A stretch of DNA of 64,000 nucleotides from Methylaequor sp045563055 (GCA_045563055.1 JBJKUR010000007.1:84168-148167), one strand, 5' to 3'. Counted from the first letter of the stretch, positions 28,793-38,131 are shown. Program-made: numbers and translations. Notes: generated from the sequence alone by a model not told the origin.

Positions 28793-29105
28793 ATGAAAAG
28801 TTTAGATGAAAGTGTTTTCCGCATTTTTAAGAAGAGAGAATTTAAAGAATTCAAGGAAGAAAAATATTTTTATGGAAATAATTTTGACAAAAAATCAGGT
28901 TATATTCATTTGTCACTAAGAACACAAATAAAGGGTACTATAGCAACTCATTTTTTTTAGACAAAAGGTTATCATTGCGGAGTTCAATGTTATGGATCTT
29001 GAAAAACTTCTTAAGTGGGAAAAGAGCAGAGACTCAATGGTATTTCCTCACTACTTCGGTGCACTTGAATTTAGATGGGTTCGAAATATTTTTAAAAATT
29101 ATTAA
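28793..29105 (+). pseudogene. DUF952 family protein, interrupted by one +1 frameshift
   Basis: ATG 28793 opens a frame that ends after 55 residues at a TAG (28958-28960) formed inside a run of eight T (28951-28958). The next frame continues to a TAA at 29103-29105, directly against the pyrD ATG. Joined by removing one T, the 103-residue product has the DUF952 layout: SGYIHLSLRTQIKGTIATHFF, then VIIAEFNVMDL, LKWEKSRDSMVFPHYFGAL and VRNIF. DUF952 function is unknown. Its place between lysK and pyrD is conserved in Alphaproteobacteria to my knowledge. Confidence 0.85.
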
Positions 29106-30161
29106 ATGAATTATAAAAGTTTTTCAAAATTATTATCTTTTTTACCACCAGAGTTACTTCACACACTCTTTCTAAAATTTTTGCAAATGGAAATATATAA
29201 GAAAGATCAAGAATATAAAAATTTAAAAATGGAAGCATTAGGTAAAAGCTTTAATAACCCTTTAGGGCTGGCTGCTGGTTTTGACAAAAATGCAGAGTCT
29301 ATAATGGGTGCATTAAATTTAGGATTTGGTTTCACAGAGGTTGGAACTGTTACCCCAATGCCACAATTAGGGAACCCTAAACCAAGAGTTTTTAAAATTC
29401 CCGAGTTTGATGCTGTAATTCAAAGGTTAGGTTTTAATAATAAAGGATCAGAGGAGTTTCTCCATAACTTAAAAAAAATACAGAATCATAATAAAGTTTT
29501 GGGAATTAATATTGGAAAGAATAAAAACTCAAGGGATATGTTTGATGATTATATTTTTCTTTATGAAAAATTAAAAGTACACGCTGACTATGTAACAATA
29601 AATATTTCGTCTCCAAACACACCTGGACTTCGAGAAATCCAAGAAAAAGGAAACATCGAAAAACTATTAAATAAAATTTCAAAAATTAAGGATAAAAGAC
29701 CCACACTTTTAAAACTATCTCCTGATATATCGATGAAAAATCTTGAGAATATCTGCAAATTAGTTTTGAAATATCATTTTATTGACGGACTTGTATTAAC
29801 AAATACAACAATTTCAAGAGAATCTTTATATAAAAAACAATCTAAAGATTCTTGGAAAATTTCTGAAGAGGGAGGTTTGTCCGGACCTCCATTGAAAGAG
29901 AGAGCCAACGAAATTATTAAAACTACTTATCAATTAACAGATGGTAGACTTCTAATTATTGGTGTTGGAGGAGTTTCTTGTGGAAAAGATGTTTTTGAAA
30001 AAATTTCCTTAGGTGCAAGTTTGGTTCAGATCTACACAGTTTTGATATATAAGGGTCCAGGGGTTGTAATAAAAATATTAAGTGAATTAAGTGAATTGCT
30101 TAGCAAAAAGGGTTTAAGAAATATAAATGAATTAATTGGGAAAAATATTAAGTATGATTGA
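29106..30161 (+). CDS. pyrD: Dihydroorotate dehydrogenase (quinone), class 2
   Basis: PyrD oxidises dihydroorotate to orotate in pyrimidine synthesis and passes electrons to quinone at the inner membrane. The 351-residue protein has NPLGLAAGFDKNAE, GFGFTEVGTVTPMPQLGNPKPR, VTINISSPNTPGLR (with the catalytic Ser of class 2), VLTNTT and GGLSGPPL. It starts immediately after the DUF952 stop; a downstream HAD gene probably overlaps its 3' end by 8 nt in the restored frame. Confidence 0.97.
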   Translation: MNYKSFSKLLSFLPPELLHTLFLKFLQMEIYKKDQEYKNLKMEALGKSFNNPLGLAAGFDKNAESIMGALNLGFGFTEVGTVTPMPQLGNPKPRVFKIPEFDAVIQRLGFNNKGSEEFLHNLKKIQNHNKVLGINIGKNKNSRDMFDDYIFLYEKLKVHADYVTINISSPNTPGLREIQEKGNIEKLLNKISKIKDKRPTLLKLSPDISMKNLENICKLVLKYHFIDGLVLTNTTISRESLYKKQSKDSWKISEEGGLSGPPLKERANEIIKTTYQLTDGRLLIIGVGGVSCGKDVFEKISLGASLVQIYTVLIYKGPGVVIKILSELSELLSKKGLRNINELIGKNIKYD

Positions 30162-30193
30162 GGTCAAAAATATTGCTAATATTTCAGTAAATT

Positions 30194-30988
30194 ATGATTG
30201 TTTTTTTTATTGATTTGTGGGGTGTAATTCACAATGGAGTTCATATTTTTGAGGGTGTTCACGATACACTTGATTATCTAAAGAAGAAAAATAAACTCAT
30301 TTATTTTATTACAAATGCGCCAAGAAGATCAGAAATTATTAAGAAACAATTATCAATATTTGGATTAAAAAGATCTCTTTACGATGATGTTGTTTCATCA
30401 GGTGAAGTTACATGGCAAAAAATGAGAAATAAAAAAAAACAAAAATGTTATTTAATTGGTCCACCAAGAGACTATCATTTAGTAAAGGGCTTAAATATAG
30501 ATGTTACAGAAAACCCAGATGAGGTCGATATTATCATTAATACTGGTCCATGGGGTGACGGAGATAAACTAGATAATTATAAATCTATACTGAAAAAGTT
30601 AAGGAAATCAAATCCCACTATGATATGTTCAAATCCCGATAAAACAGTTGTTAGGGGTAATAAGTTTATGATATGCGCTGGATTGTTAGCAGAATACTAC
30701 GAAAAGATTGGGGGGAAAGTTGAATATTATGGAAAACCATTTTCAGAAATTTACGAATTTACATACGCTAAATTAAAAAATCCAAAAGCAAAAATTTTAG
30801 TGATTGGGGATTCTTTAGATAATGATATAAAAGGAGCAAATATGCAAAAAATTGACTCTTTGTTAATAACTGATGGAATTCACAGGTCAGTAAATAATGA
30901 CAACGGTATTGATAAAGAAAAATTAAATGATTTAATAAAAAAAAAAAAAATTGAACCAAGTTATTATATGAAAAATTTAACTATTTAG
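30194..30988 (+). CDS. HAD superfamily class IIA hydrolase (TIGR01459 type); N-terminus probably frameshifted
   Basis: The protein has HAD motifs FIDLWGVIHNG (nucleophile Asp and DLWGV), ITNAPRR, the class IIA cap, and VIGDSLDNDIKGA. It belongs to the TIGR01459 group found after pyrD in Alphaproteobacteria; substrate unknown. As written the first residues are MIVFFIDLWGV. In the next frame, from ATG 30154, I read MIEVKNIANISVNYDC, which would join FFIDLWGV if the T8 run at 30201-30208 had seven T. That restores the usual YDxxxxDLWGV entry and overlaps pyrD by 8 nt, so 30154 is the likelier true start. Confidence 0.85.
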   Translation: MIVFFIDLWGVIHNGVHIFEGVHDTLDYLKKKNKLIYFITNAPRRSEIIKKQLSIFGLKRSLYDDVVSSGEVTWQKMRNKKKQKCYLIGPPRDYHLVKGLNIDVTENPDEVDIIINTGPWGDGDKLDNYKSILKKLRKSNPTMICSNPDKTVVRGNKFMICAGLLAEYYEKIGGKVEYYGKPFSEIYEFTYAKLKNPKAKILVIGDSLDNDIKGANMQKIDSLLITDGIHRSVNNDNGIDKEKLNDLIKKKKIEPSYYMKNLTI

Positions 30989-30999
30989 AGAGATATAAA

Positions 31000-33125
31000 T
31001 TGGAAAAAAATAAAAATTATTTAAATTGGAAAGAACTTGCTTCTAAAGAGCTCAAAGACAAAGACCTAAAACAACATTTTTGGGAAACACCAGAAGGAAT
31101 AAAAGTAAAGCCTCTTTACACTGCAGAAGATTTAAAGAATATAAATCATGAAATTGGTTTTCCAGGTGCTCCTCCCTTTACGAGAGGTCCAAGAGCTACC
31201 ATGTATACAAATAGGCCCTGGACAATAAGGCAGTATGCTGGCTTTTCTACAGCAGAAGAATCTAATAAATTCTATAAGGAGGGCTTAAAAAAATGGAGTG
31301 ATGGGCCTATCCGTTGCTTTTGATCTAGCGACTCATAGGGGTTATGATTCAGACCATCCTAGGGTTCTGGCAGACGTTGGTAATGCTGGAGTTGCAATTG
31401 ATTCAGTTGAGGATATGAATATGTTATTTGATGGTATACCGCTCGATAAAATGAGCGTATCAATGACTATGAATGGAGCGGTTATTCCAGTACTTGCTTG
31501 TTTTATTGCTTCTGGTGAAGAGCAAGGCTGTCCTAGAGAAAAAACTAACTGGAACAATCCAAAATGACATCTTGAAGGAGTTTATGGTTAGAAATACCTT
31601 TATTTTTCCTCCCAAACCCAGCATGCGACTGGTAGCTGACATTATAGAATATACCTCTAAAGAAATGCCAAAGTTTAATTCAATTTCGATTAGTGGATAT
31701 CATATGCAAGAGGCTGGAGCAAACCAAGTTCAGGAGTTAGCTTATACACTTGCAGATGGAAAAGAGTACATCAAGTCAGCAATGGAAAGAGGTCTTAAAA
31801 TAGACGAATTTGCGCCGAGATTATCTTTTTTTTGGTCAATAGGAATGAATTTCTTTATGGAAATAGCAAAAATGCGAGCCGCAAGATTTATGTGGTCGGA
31901 GATAGTAAAAGAGTTTAAACCAAAAAACAAAAAGAGCTTAGCACTCAGAACACACTGTCAAACTTCTGGGGTTTCATTAATGGAGCAAGATGCGTATAAT
32001 AATATAGTTAGAACTACAATAGAAGCAATGGCTGCTGTCATGGGAGGGACACAGTCTCTTCATACAAATAGTTTTGATGAAGCATTGGCTTTGCCGACAA
32101 ACTTTTCTGCCAGAATAGCCAGGAATACCCAATTAATTTTATCTGAGGAAACAGGAATTTGCAATGTTGTAGACCCGTTGGCAGGTTCGTACTATGTCGA
32201 GAGTCTAACCTCTAGTATGGTTGAGGAAGCAAATAAACTAATAAAAGAAATTGATGAAGTTGGGGGTATGGTTAAGGCTATAGAAATGGGAATTCCAAAG
32301 ATGAGAATAGAGGAAAGTTCTGCAAAAAGACAAGCGAGAATAGATTCAAATAAAGAAACTATAGTTGGAGTAAACAAATATAAACCTTCTGAGAAACAGG
32401 AGATCAATATTTTATCTATCGACAATGAAAAAGTAAGAAACAAACAAATATCAAGACTTAAAAAGTTAAAGGATTCTCGTGATAATAAGTTGGTTGATAA
32501 ATTAATAAATAAAATCAAAGAAGCAGCAGCTAGCAAGAGGCAAAATTTATTAGAAATTTGTGTAGAAGCGGCAAGAAATAGGTGTACTGTTGGAGAAATG
32601 ACTTCGGCTATGGAAAGTGTTTATGGTAGGCATAACTTATCTACGAAAACAATATCAGGAGTATACGGAAAATCCATAGAGAGAGATGAAAAAACAAGTC
32701 TTATCGACGAGGAGCTTAATAAATTTATGGAGAAGAATGGAAGAAGGCCAAGGATGTTAGTAGTGAAAATGGGTCAGGATGGTCATGATAGAGGAGCAAA
32801 GCTAATTGCAACAGCTTTTTCTGACCTTGGTTTTGACGTTGACATTGGACCACTTTTTCAAACTCCAGAAGAGGCTGCCATACAGGCTGTCGAAAATGAT
32901 GTACATGTCATAGGAGTTTCTACACTGGCAGCAGGACATAAAACCCTAATTCCTTTGTTGATGGATTCATTAAAAAAAAATGATGTAAATTACATAAAAG
33001 TCATATGTGGAGGGGTTATTCCTCCTGATGATTATTCTTTCCTATATGATTTGGGTGTATCAAAAGTTTTTGGGCCTGGGACTAATATTAAAGAGGCGGC
33101 TATTGAAATCATAAATATTTTATAG
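31000..33125 (+). pseudogene. scpA: Methylmalonyl-CoA mutase (single-chain, B12-dependent), two +1 frameshifts
   Basis: The mutase interconverts methylmalonyl-CoA and succinyl-CoA with adenosylcobalamin. Three overlapping frames encode one protein: from TTG 31000 (GPRATMYTNRPWTIRQYAGF), then GLSVAFDLATHRGYDSDHPR, then LTGTIQNDILKEFMVRN to the end. The B12-binding domain with DGHDRG (residues near 590 in the joined product) is intact. One base fewer in A7 (31287-31293) gives LKNGVMGLSVAFDL; one fewer in A6 (31539-31544) gives PREKLTGTIQND. The joined length, about 707 residues, is normal. Either consensus error or a decaying/slippage-rescued gene. Confidence 0.93.
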
Positions 33126-33149
33126 TATATATTAACCAAGGTGGTTAAA

Positions 33150-34340
33150 ATGAAGCTTAAGTCATTCTTAAGGTTTAATGGAATTTCTAACAGAGAGTTT
33201 TCAAAAAATCTTGGTATATCCAACGTATCTCTATCTAGATATATGAGTGGAAATAGACTTCCAAATACCAAGATTCTTAATAAAATATATCAACTTACAG
33301 ATGGGTTAGTTGATGCAAACGACTTTTATTTAAATAATAAAAAACTAGAAGATTTAACCGAGTTTCAAAAAAAAAAACTAATGAGTTTAAAAAATGAATT
33401 ACAGTTTGGAAAAAAAAAATTTATTGCAAAAGCAATTACCCTTATTGAATCATCTTTGGTACATCATAGATTAGAATCAAATTTTTTATTATCACTATTT
33501 AAACAAAAAGAGCATACTGTAAGAATTGGAATTACTGGCGTTCCTGGTGTTGGTAAGTCGACATTTATTGAAATATTAGGAATGCAGTTAATTAAAAAAG
33601 GCTTAAAAGTCGCTGTTCTTGCTGTTGACCCGTCCTCTGAAAGATCTGGTGGGTCTATTTTAGGTGATAAAACTAGAATGATGAATCTTTCCGTAAATGA
33701 GAATGCCTTTATCAGGCCTTCACCAAGTCAAGGACATTTGGGAGGTGTTGCTAAAAAAACTAGTGAGTCGATCAGATGTCTTGAAGAGGCTGGATATGAT
33801 ATTATTTTTATTGAAACGATGGGAGTAGGCCAAGCTGAAACTTCTGTATATAACATGGTAGATATCTTTCTTGTTTTGTTGCTACCTAGTGGGGGTGACG
33901 AGTTGCAAGGAATTAAAAAAGGTATTATCGAGATAGCAGATTTGATAATCGTAAATAAATCTGATGGGAACTTAGCAAAAACTGCAATTTCTACAAAAAT
34001 AGAATACAAAAATGCACTAACGATGATTTCAAAAAGTAGAAGAGATATCTCACCAGAAGTAATTAATTGTTCTTCCATAGATGGGAAAGGAATTAGTGAA
34101 GTATGGGGTCATATAAATAAATTTATATCTGTCAGAAAAAAAAGTGGTACTTTTCAGTTTACTAGAAAAAACCAGAAGATCAAAGCTTTGTGGAATGATA
34201 TTAATCTTAGAATAAATGATAGAGTCGAGAGAGATTTAAAATCAAAGGACTTTGTAAAAAAAATTATTAAAGATGTGGAAAATAATAAATTTGATGTTAA
34301 TAATGCATCTAATATAATTTTTGATTTATTTATCAAATAG
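33150..34340 (+). CDS. meaB: Apparent fusion: XRE-type helix-turn-helix + MeaB/ArgK GTPase chaperone
   Basis: Residues about 1-60 form a Cro/CI-type HTH (ISNREFSKNLGISNVSLSRYMSGNRLP). From about residue 78 the protein is MeaB, the G-protein that loads and protects methylmalonyl-CoA mutase: GITGVPGVGKSTFIE, AVDPSSERSGGSILGDKTRM, ETMGVGQAE and VNKSDG. ATG 33150 has AAGGTGG upstream. The two parts join across A11 (33367-33377). With ten A the HTH frame would end in a TAA overlapping ATG 33381 (TAATG), giving two ordinary coupled genes. I think the fusion is probably not real. Confidence 0.85.
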   Translation: MKLKSFLRFNGISNREFSKNLGISNVSLSRYMSGNRLPNTKILNKIYQLTDGLVDANDFYLNNKKLEDLTEFQKKKLMSLKNELQFGKKKFIAKAITLIESSLVHHRLESNFLLSLFKQKEHTVRIGITGVPGVGKSTFIEILGMQLIKKGLKVAVLAVDPSSERSGGSILGDKTRMMNLSVNENAFIRPSPSQGHLGGVAKKTSESIRCLEEAGYDIIFIETMGVGQAETSVYNMVDIFLVLLLPSGGDELQGIKKGIIEIADLIIVNKSDGNLAKTAISTKIEYKNALTMISKSRRDISPEVINCSSIDGKGISEVWGHINKFISVRKKSGTFQFTRKNQKIKALWNDINLRINDRVERDLKSKDFVKKIIKDVENNKFDVNNASNIIFDLFIK

Positions 34341-34370
34341 TTAGTTGAAGTATATTTTAAACGGTGAAAT

Positions 34371-34661
34371 ATGGTCAAGAAATGCTTAATTACCAAAAAG
34401 AAGCCACTTACTGGTAACAACGTAAGTCATGCTGTAAATAAAACTAAAAGAAGATTTTATCCAAACCTTCATAATACATCCTTTTTTTCAGAAATATTAG
34501 GAAAAAATATTAAATTAAAAGTGACTTCCCGGGGAATCAAAACCGTGGAAAAAAACGGAGGCATTGATAGTTATATTATAAATACCAAAAACTCAAAATT
34601 GACAAATGAAACTAAGAAGCTAAAAAAAGTTCTAACACTTAAATCATTAAAATCATCTTAA
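34371..34661 (+). CDS. rpmB: 50S ribosomal protein L28
   Basis: The 96-residue protein opens with the L28 signature MVKKCLITKKKPLTGNNVSHA and the KRRFYPNL segment. It carries the basic composition of the family. A GGTGA ribosome site precedes the ATG. It converges on cobT with 1 nt between stops; rpmB next to cobST is a common alphaproteobacterial arrangement. Confidence 0.95.
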   Translation: MVKKCLITKKKPLTGNNVSHAVNKTKRRFYPNLHNTSFFSEILGKNIKLKVTSRGIKTVEKNGGIDSYIINTKNSKLTNETKKLKKVLTLKSLKSS

Positions 34662-34662
34662 G

Positions 34663-36318
34663 CTATTTTCGTTCCTTAAGTATTGATGTGAGATTATCAA
34701 TTATTATCTCCCCGAGTTTGTCGACATCGTCAATTGTAAATGCCCTGCTATAGTACTTAGAAACGTCGTGTCCAATTCCGATTGCAATAAGATTAATTTC
34801 TTTTTGTTTTTCAATCTTATTTACTACTTCTCTAAGATGATTGTCTAATATATTTGAATTGTTAGTTGATAGAGTTGCATCATCAACTGGAGCTCCATCT
34901 GAAATAACGATTAATATTTTTTTTTTTTCAGTTCTTTTTCTTAATCTATCGCTGGCCCATATCAAAGCTTCACCATCAATATTTTCTTTAAGGATTCCAT
35001 CTTTCAAGACTAGTCCAAGATTTAACTTTGCATTATTCCAGGGAGTATCCGCATCTTTGTAAACAATATGAAAAAGATCATTTAATCTACCTGGGTTTAA
35101 AATACTCTTGTTTTTTTCCCATAGTTTTTTTGAGTTACCTCCCTTCCATTCTTTTGTTGTGAAGCCTAATATCTCAACATTTACCCTACATTTCTCGAGT
35201 GTTTTAGTGATAATCTCTGCGGTCATAGCTGAGGTTACAATTGGTTTTCCTCGCATAGAACCAGAATTATCAAGTAACAAAGAAACAATCGTATTTTTGT
35301 CAATATTTTCGTTTTCTAGTTTAAATATATTTGAATTATTTGGGTTGGCTATAAATTGTGAAAATCTTGAACTATCAAAAAATCCTTCCTCTTCGTCAAA
35401 CTTCCAAGTATTAAAATCAAGAGAAAAAAGAAGTTTCTCTAGTTTTTTGGCTAAATGGTTAATTAATTTTGTGTTATCCTTGCACTCTTCGTCAAACTTT
35501 TGTCTTAATGCTTTGAGTTCATGATACTTTAATAATTTTTCCGCTTTTAAAAAAACATCAAATTGCTTGGTATAGACTTTATATTCTTCATTTTTTTCAA
35601 TTTCATAATCTTTATTTTTTGAAGAGAGATTGTCTTCATTTCGTTTTTCTTTATCTTGACTAATTGTTTTTTTGGAAACTTTAAATTTTTTTAGTTTTTG
35701 AGTCTTCTGGGTGGTTTTAGACTTTTTATTATCACGAATACTTTGATTTTCTTGGTCTAAAGATTCACTCTTGCTTTTAAATTTCATAGAGTCTAAAAAA
35801 TCGTTTACATTTTTATAAAACTCCTCCTCGTTATAAATAGATTCCGAAATTTTTTTAAATTTATATTTGTTAAACAGTTTTGAATTTTCCGTTTTACATG
35901 AGCTTACTTGTTGAAAACTCTTCATACATATTTCAAAAATTTTTAACGATAAATCAGATTTATCTGCAAAAAACTGTTTTTTAAACTCTGGAATGATTTT
36001 TTTAATATTAATTTCACACCCTATGAAGTCTCTAAAACCAATACAGATACATCGTGTTGTAGCAAAAACTTTGAAAAGTTCACTTTTTTCTCTATTTTCT
36101 GGGTTGTAATTGTTAAATTTCCCTGAATCTATATATCTAAGGCTAATAGAAGCTAGATCATACCAACCTCTTTGTAGGTTGGTATCATTAAGTTCAAATC
36201 CTTCAAGTAGACTGTAATCAATTGATCGATTTTTTACTTGTACTTTTCTGTCAGAAACTTTATTGATTTTATTTCTAGATAGAGTTTTCGCTGCTGATTC
36301 TTTTGACTCATTGCTCAT
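34663..36318 (-). CDS. cobT: Cobaltochelatase subunit CobT
   Basis: CobT works with CobS and CobN to insert cobalt into hydrogenobyrinic acid diamide, the aerobic route of B12 synthesis. The N-terminal third is family-specific (KVFATTRCICIGFRDFIGC), the middle is a long charged Lys/Glu-rich linker (about residues 190-260), and the C-terminus is a von Willebrand A domain with MIDAS motif DNSGSMRG near residue 350 and DGAPVDDATLS. It overlaps cobS by 11 nt. CobN is not in the window. Confidence 0.95.
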   Translation of the reverse strand: MSNESKESAAKTLSRNKINKVSDRKVQVKNRSIDYSLLEGFELNDTNLQRGWYDLASISLRYIDSGKFNNYNPENREKSELFKVFATTRCICIGFRDFIGCEINIKKIIPEFKKQFFADKSDLSLKIFEICMKSFQQVSSCKTENSKLFNKYKFKKISESIYNEEEFYKNVNDFLDSMKFKSKSESLDQENQSIRDNKKSKTTQKTQKLKKFKVSKKTISQDKEKRNEDNLSSKNKDYEIEKNEEYKVYTKQFDVFLKAEKLLKYHELKALRQKFDEECKDNTKLINHLAKKLEKLLFSLDFNTWKFDEEEGFFDSSRFSQFIANPNNSNIFKLENENIDKNTIVSLLLDNSGSMRGKPIVTSAMTAEIITKTLEKCRVNVEILGFTTKEWKGGNSKKLWEKNKSILNPGRLNDLFHIVYKDADTPWNNAKLNLGLVLKDGILKENIDGEALIWASDRLRKRTEKKKILIVISDGAPVDDATLSTNNSNILDNHLREVVNKIEKQKEINLIAIGIGHDVSKYYSRAFTIDDVDKLGEIIIDNLTSILKERK

Positions 36319-37285
36319 TGTCTTGATTTTTCAATAATTCTCTCCCAAAGCATCTTTGGTAAAATTCATTGATTATTTTTTTATCATTCTGTTCGCATTT
36401 GTTTAGGAAAGAGAGTTTAAAGGCCTGATCAATATCTCCAAAGATTTCATAATTTTCAGCCCAGATTATACATGTTCTTGGAGACATTATTACAGATAAC
36501 TCTGAACTTTTAAAAGCATCACGAATTAAGTTTGCTAACTGAACCATTTTGGGGACTATTTCTAGTGTTTTCTTTTTACCTTTAGTGAGTTTATTTCTAA
36601 TTATTTGAACTTCGGTTTTAGGTTTTAAAAAGTTCAGTGCGCTAAAAATATTCCATCTATCTAGCTGGCCCTGGTTTAGATTCTGAGTTCCATAATAAAG
36701 TCCAGAGGTATCTCCTAAACCTAGAGTGTTGCAAGTACCAAAAATTCTAAAAAAAGGATTGGGTGTTATAACAGTATTTTGATCTAAAAGTGTTAATTTT
36801 CCTTCAGCCTCAAGAACTCTTTGAATTACAAACATTACATCTGGTCTGCCTGCATCATATTCGTCAAATACTAGTGCAACCGGGTTCTTTATTGCCCAAG
36901 GTAATAGGCCTTCTTTAAAAGTAGTGATTTGTTTTTCTCCTTTCAATGTGATTCCATCTTTTCCTAAAAGGTCAAATCTACTTATGTGCCCATCTAAATT
37001 AATTCTCAAGCATGGCCAATTTAGTCTTGCAGCTATTTGTTCGATATGCGATGATTTTCCAGTTCCATGCAGTCCTTGAATTAATACTTTCTTATTATAT
37101 TTAAAACCCATAAGAATTGAAGTGGTGGTGAGATCATCGAAAACATAACTCTTATCTATGTTGGGTACTAATTCTGTTTTTTCTGAAAATGAAGGCACTA
37201 AAATTTTCTTAGTAGTTCCAAAAACTTCAGAAGAATCAATATTCCTACTAGGTTTAATTTCAAGTTTTTTGTTTTCTACTAACAT
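36308..37285 (-). CDS. cobS: Cobaltochelatase AAA+ ATPase subunit CobS
   Basis: This MoxR-like AAA+ ATPase forms the hexameric ring partner of CobT. Walker A is GLHGTGKSSH (residues 71-80), Walker B is ALVFDEYDAG, and the sensor/arginine region reads TCNTLGLGDTSGLY and IMSPRTCIIWAENY. Length 325 is normal. It starts immediately after the J-domain gene (its 3' end at 37286), so the three genes form one operon. Confidence 0.96.
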   Translation of the reverse strand: MLVENKKLEIKPSRNIDSSEVFGTTKKILVPSFSEKTELVPNIDKSYVFDDLTTTSILMGFKYNKKVLIQGLHGTGKSSHIEQIAARLNWPCLRINLDGHISRFDLLGKDGITLKGEKQITTFKEGLLPWAIKNPVALVFDEYDAGRPDVMFVIQRVLEAEGKLTLLDQNTVITPNPFFRIFGTCNTLGLGDTSGLYYGTQNLNQGQLDRWNIFSALNFLKPKTEVQIIRNKLTKGKKKTLEIVPKMVQLANLIRDAFKSSELSVIMSPRTCIIWAENYEIFGDIDQAFKLSFLNKCEQNDKKIINEFYQRCFGRELLKNQDNEQ

Positions 37286-37855
37286 CTAGCCCTTCACAAA
37301 ACTTTGTATGATCTTATACGCTTTATTAATATTTTTCATTTTCATTTCTTTGTTTAGTAAATTATTTTTCACATCTGGATGATATTTCTTTACTAATGAT
37401 TTATATTTTTTCTTCAGTTGATCCTCAGTTACATTTGCTTTCAACCCCAGGACTATTAAAGAACTTTCAACTTTTTCATTTAATTTTGAGTTTATATTAT
37501 TTTCTTGATTTTTGTTCTTTTTTTTAAATTTCATTTTGTGCTTATCAAAATAATATTTGAACTGGAATTTTATTTTTGAAGCCGAACCATTTTTAGAGAA
37601 AGGTCTGGTTGGTTTGCCATCAAATAGGTCGTTCTTCTGGAAATCATATATTTCTTTCTGGGACTTTCCTGCAAAATAATTCCACCTTTTGTTATATAGC
37701 TTAATATGCTCAAGACAAAAAAAGTATTTTTCAGAACTGTTGGGCGATTTAGGGGCCACATATTCTCCATTTTTTTCACAATTAACCTCATCACATTGTT
37801 TGATATTAGAATCTTGCTTAAAAAATTTTGAATGAATATTTGATTTTTTTTTCAT
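37286..37855 (-). CDS. J-domain protein with N-terminal cysteine cluster
   Basis: The C-terminal third (about 126-189) is a J domain: VLGLKANVTEDQLKKKYKSL, then VKKYHPDVKNN with the HPD tripeptide, and NKAYKIIQ. The N-terminus has CDEVNCEKNGEY and FFCLEHIKLYN, which look like a small zinc-binding site. J proteins stimulate Hsp70. Gene order DnaJ-like/cobS/cobT is frequent in Alphaproteobacteria, so a role with the cobaltochelatase complex is possible, but this is inference. It lies divergent to bolA with 21 nt between starts. Confidence 0.88.
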   Translation of the reverse strand: MKKKSNIHSKFFKQDSNIKQCDEVNCEKNGEYVAPKSPNSSEKYFFCLEHIKLYNKRWNYFAGKSQKEIYDFQKNDLFDGKPTRPFSKNGSASKIKFQFKYYFDKHKMKFKKKNKNQENNINSKLNEKVESSLIVLGLKANVTEDQLKKKYKSLVKKYHPDVKNNLLNKEMKMKNINKAYKIIQSFVKG

Positions 37856-37876
37856 AATGTATTTATTATTTAATAT

Positions 37877-38131
37877 ATGAATGAATCAATAATTTACAAA
37901 AAACTATATAAAAAGTTTAGTCCTAATTATCTAAAGGTCGAAAATGAATCCCATTTACATAAAAATCACCCACAGAGTCCGAAGGGGGGGAATAGTCATT
38001 TCTTTGTTGAGATAAGGTCTGATTTTTTCAAAAAATTAAATATGGTTCAAAGTCATAGAGAAATATTTAATGTTTTATCTGATGAGATGAAAAATGGTCT
38101 GCATGCTCTAAGAATAAAAATTAGGAATTAA
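37877..38131 (+). CDS. bolA: BolA family protein
   Basis: BolA proteins bind iron-sulfur glutaredoxins or act as regulators. The 84-residue protein has LKVENESHLHKNHP, then GGNSHFFVEIRSDFF and a C-terminal HREIFNVLSDEMKNGLHALRIKI with the invariant His. It converges on the CBS gene, overlapping by 4 nt. Confidence 0.95.
   Translation: MNESIIYKKLYKKFSPNYLKVENESHLHKNHPQSPKGGNSHFFVEIRSDFFKKLNMVQSHREIFNVLSDEMKNGLHALRIKIRN

Noticed and set aside
31342..31642. Minus-strand frames over the mutase frameshift region
   Set aside because: The plus-strand frames carry clear mutase motifs; the minus frames have none.
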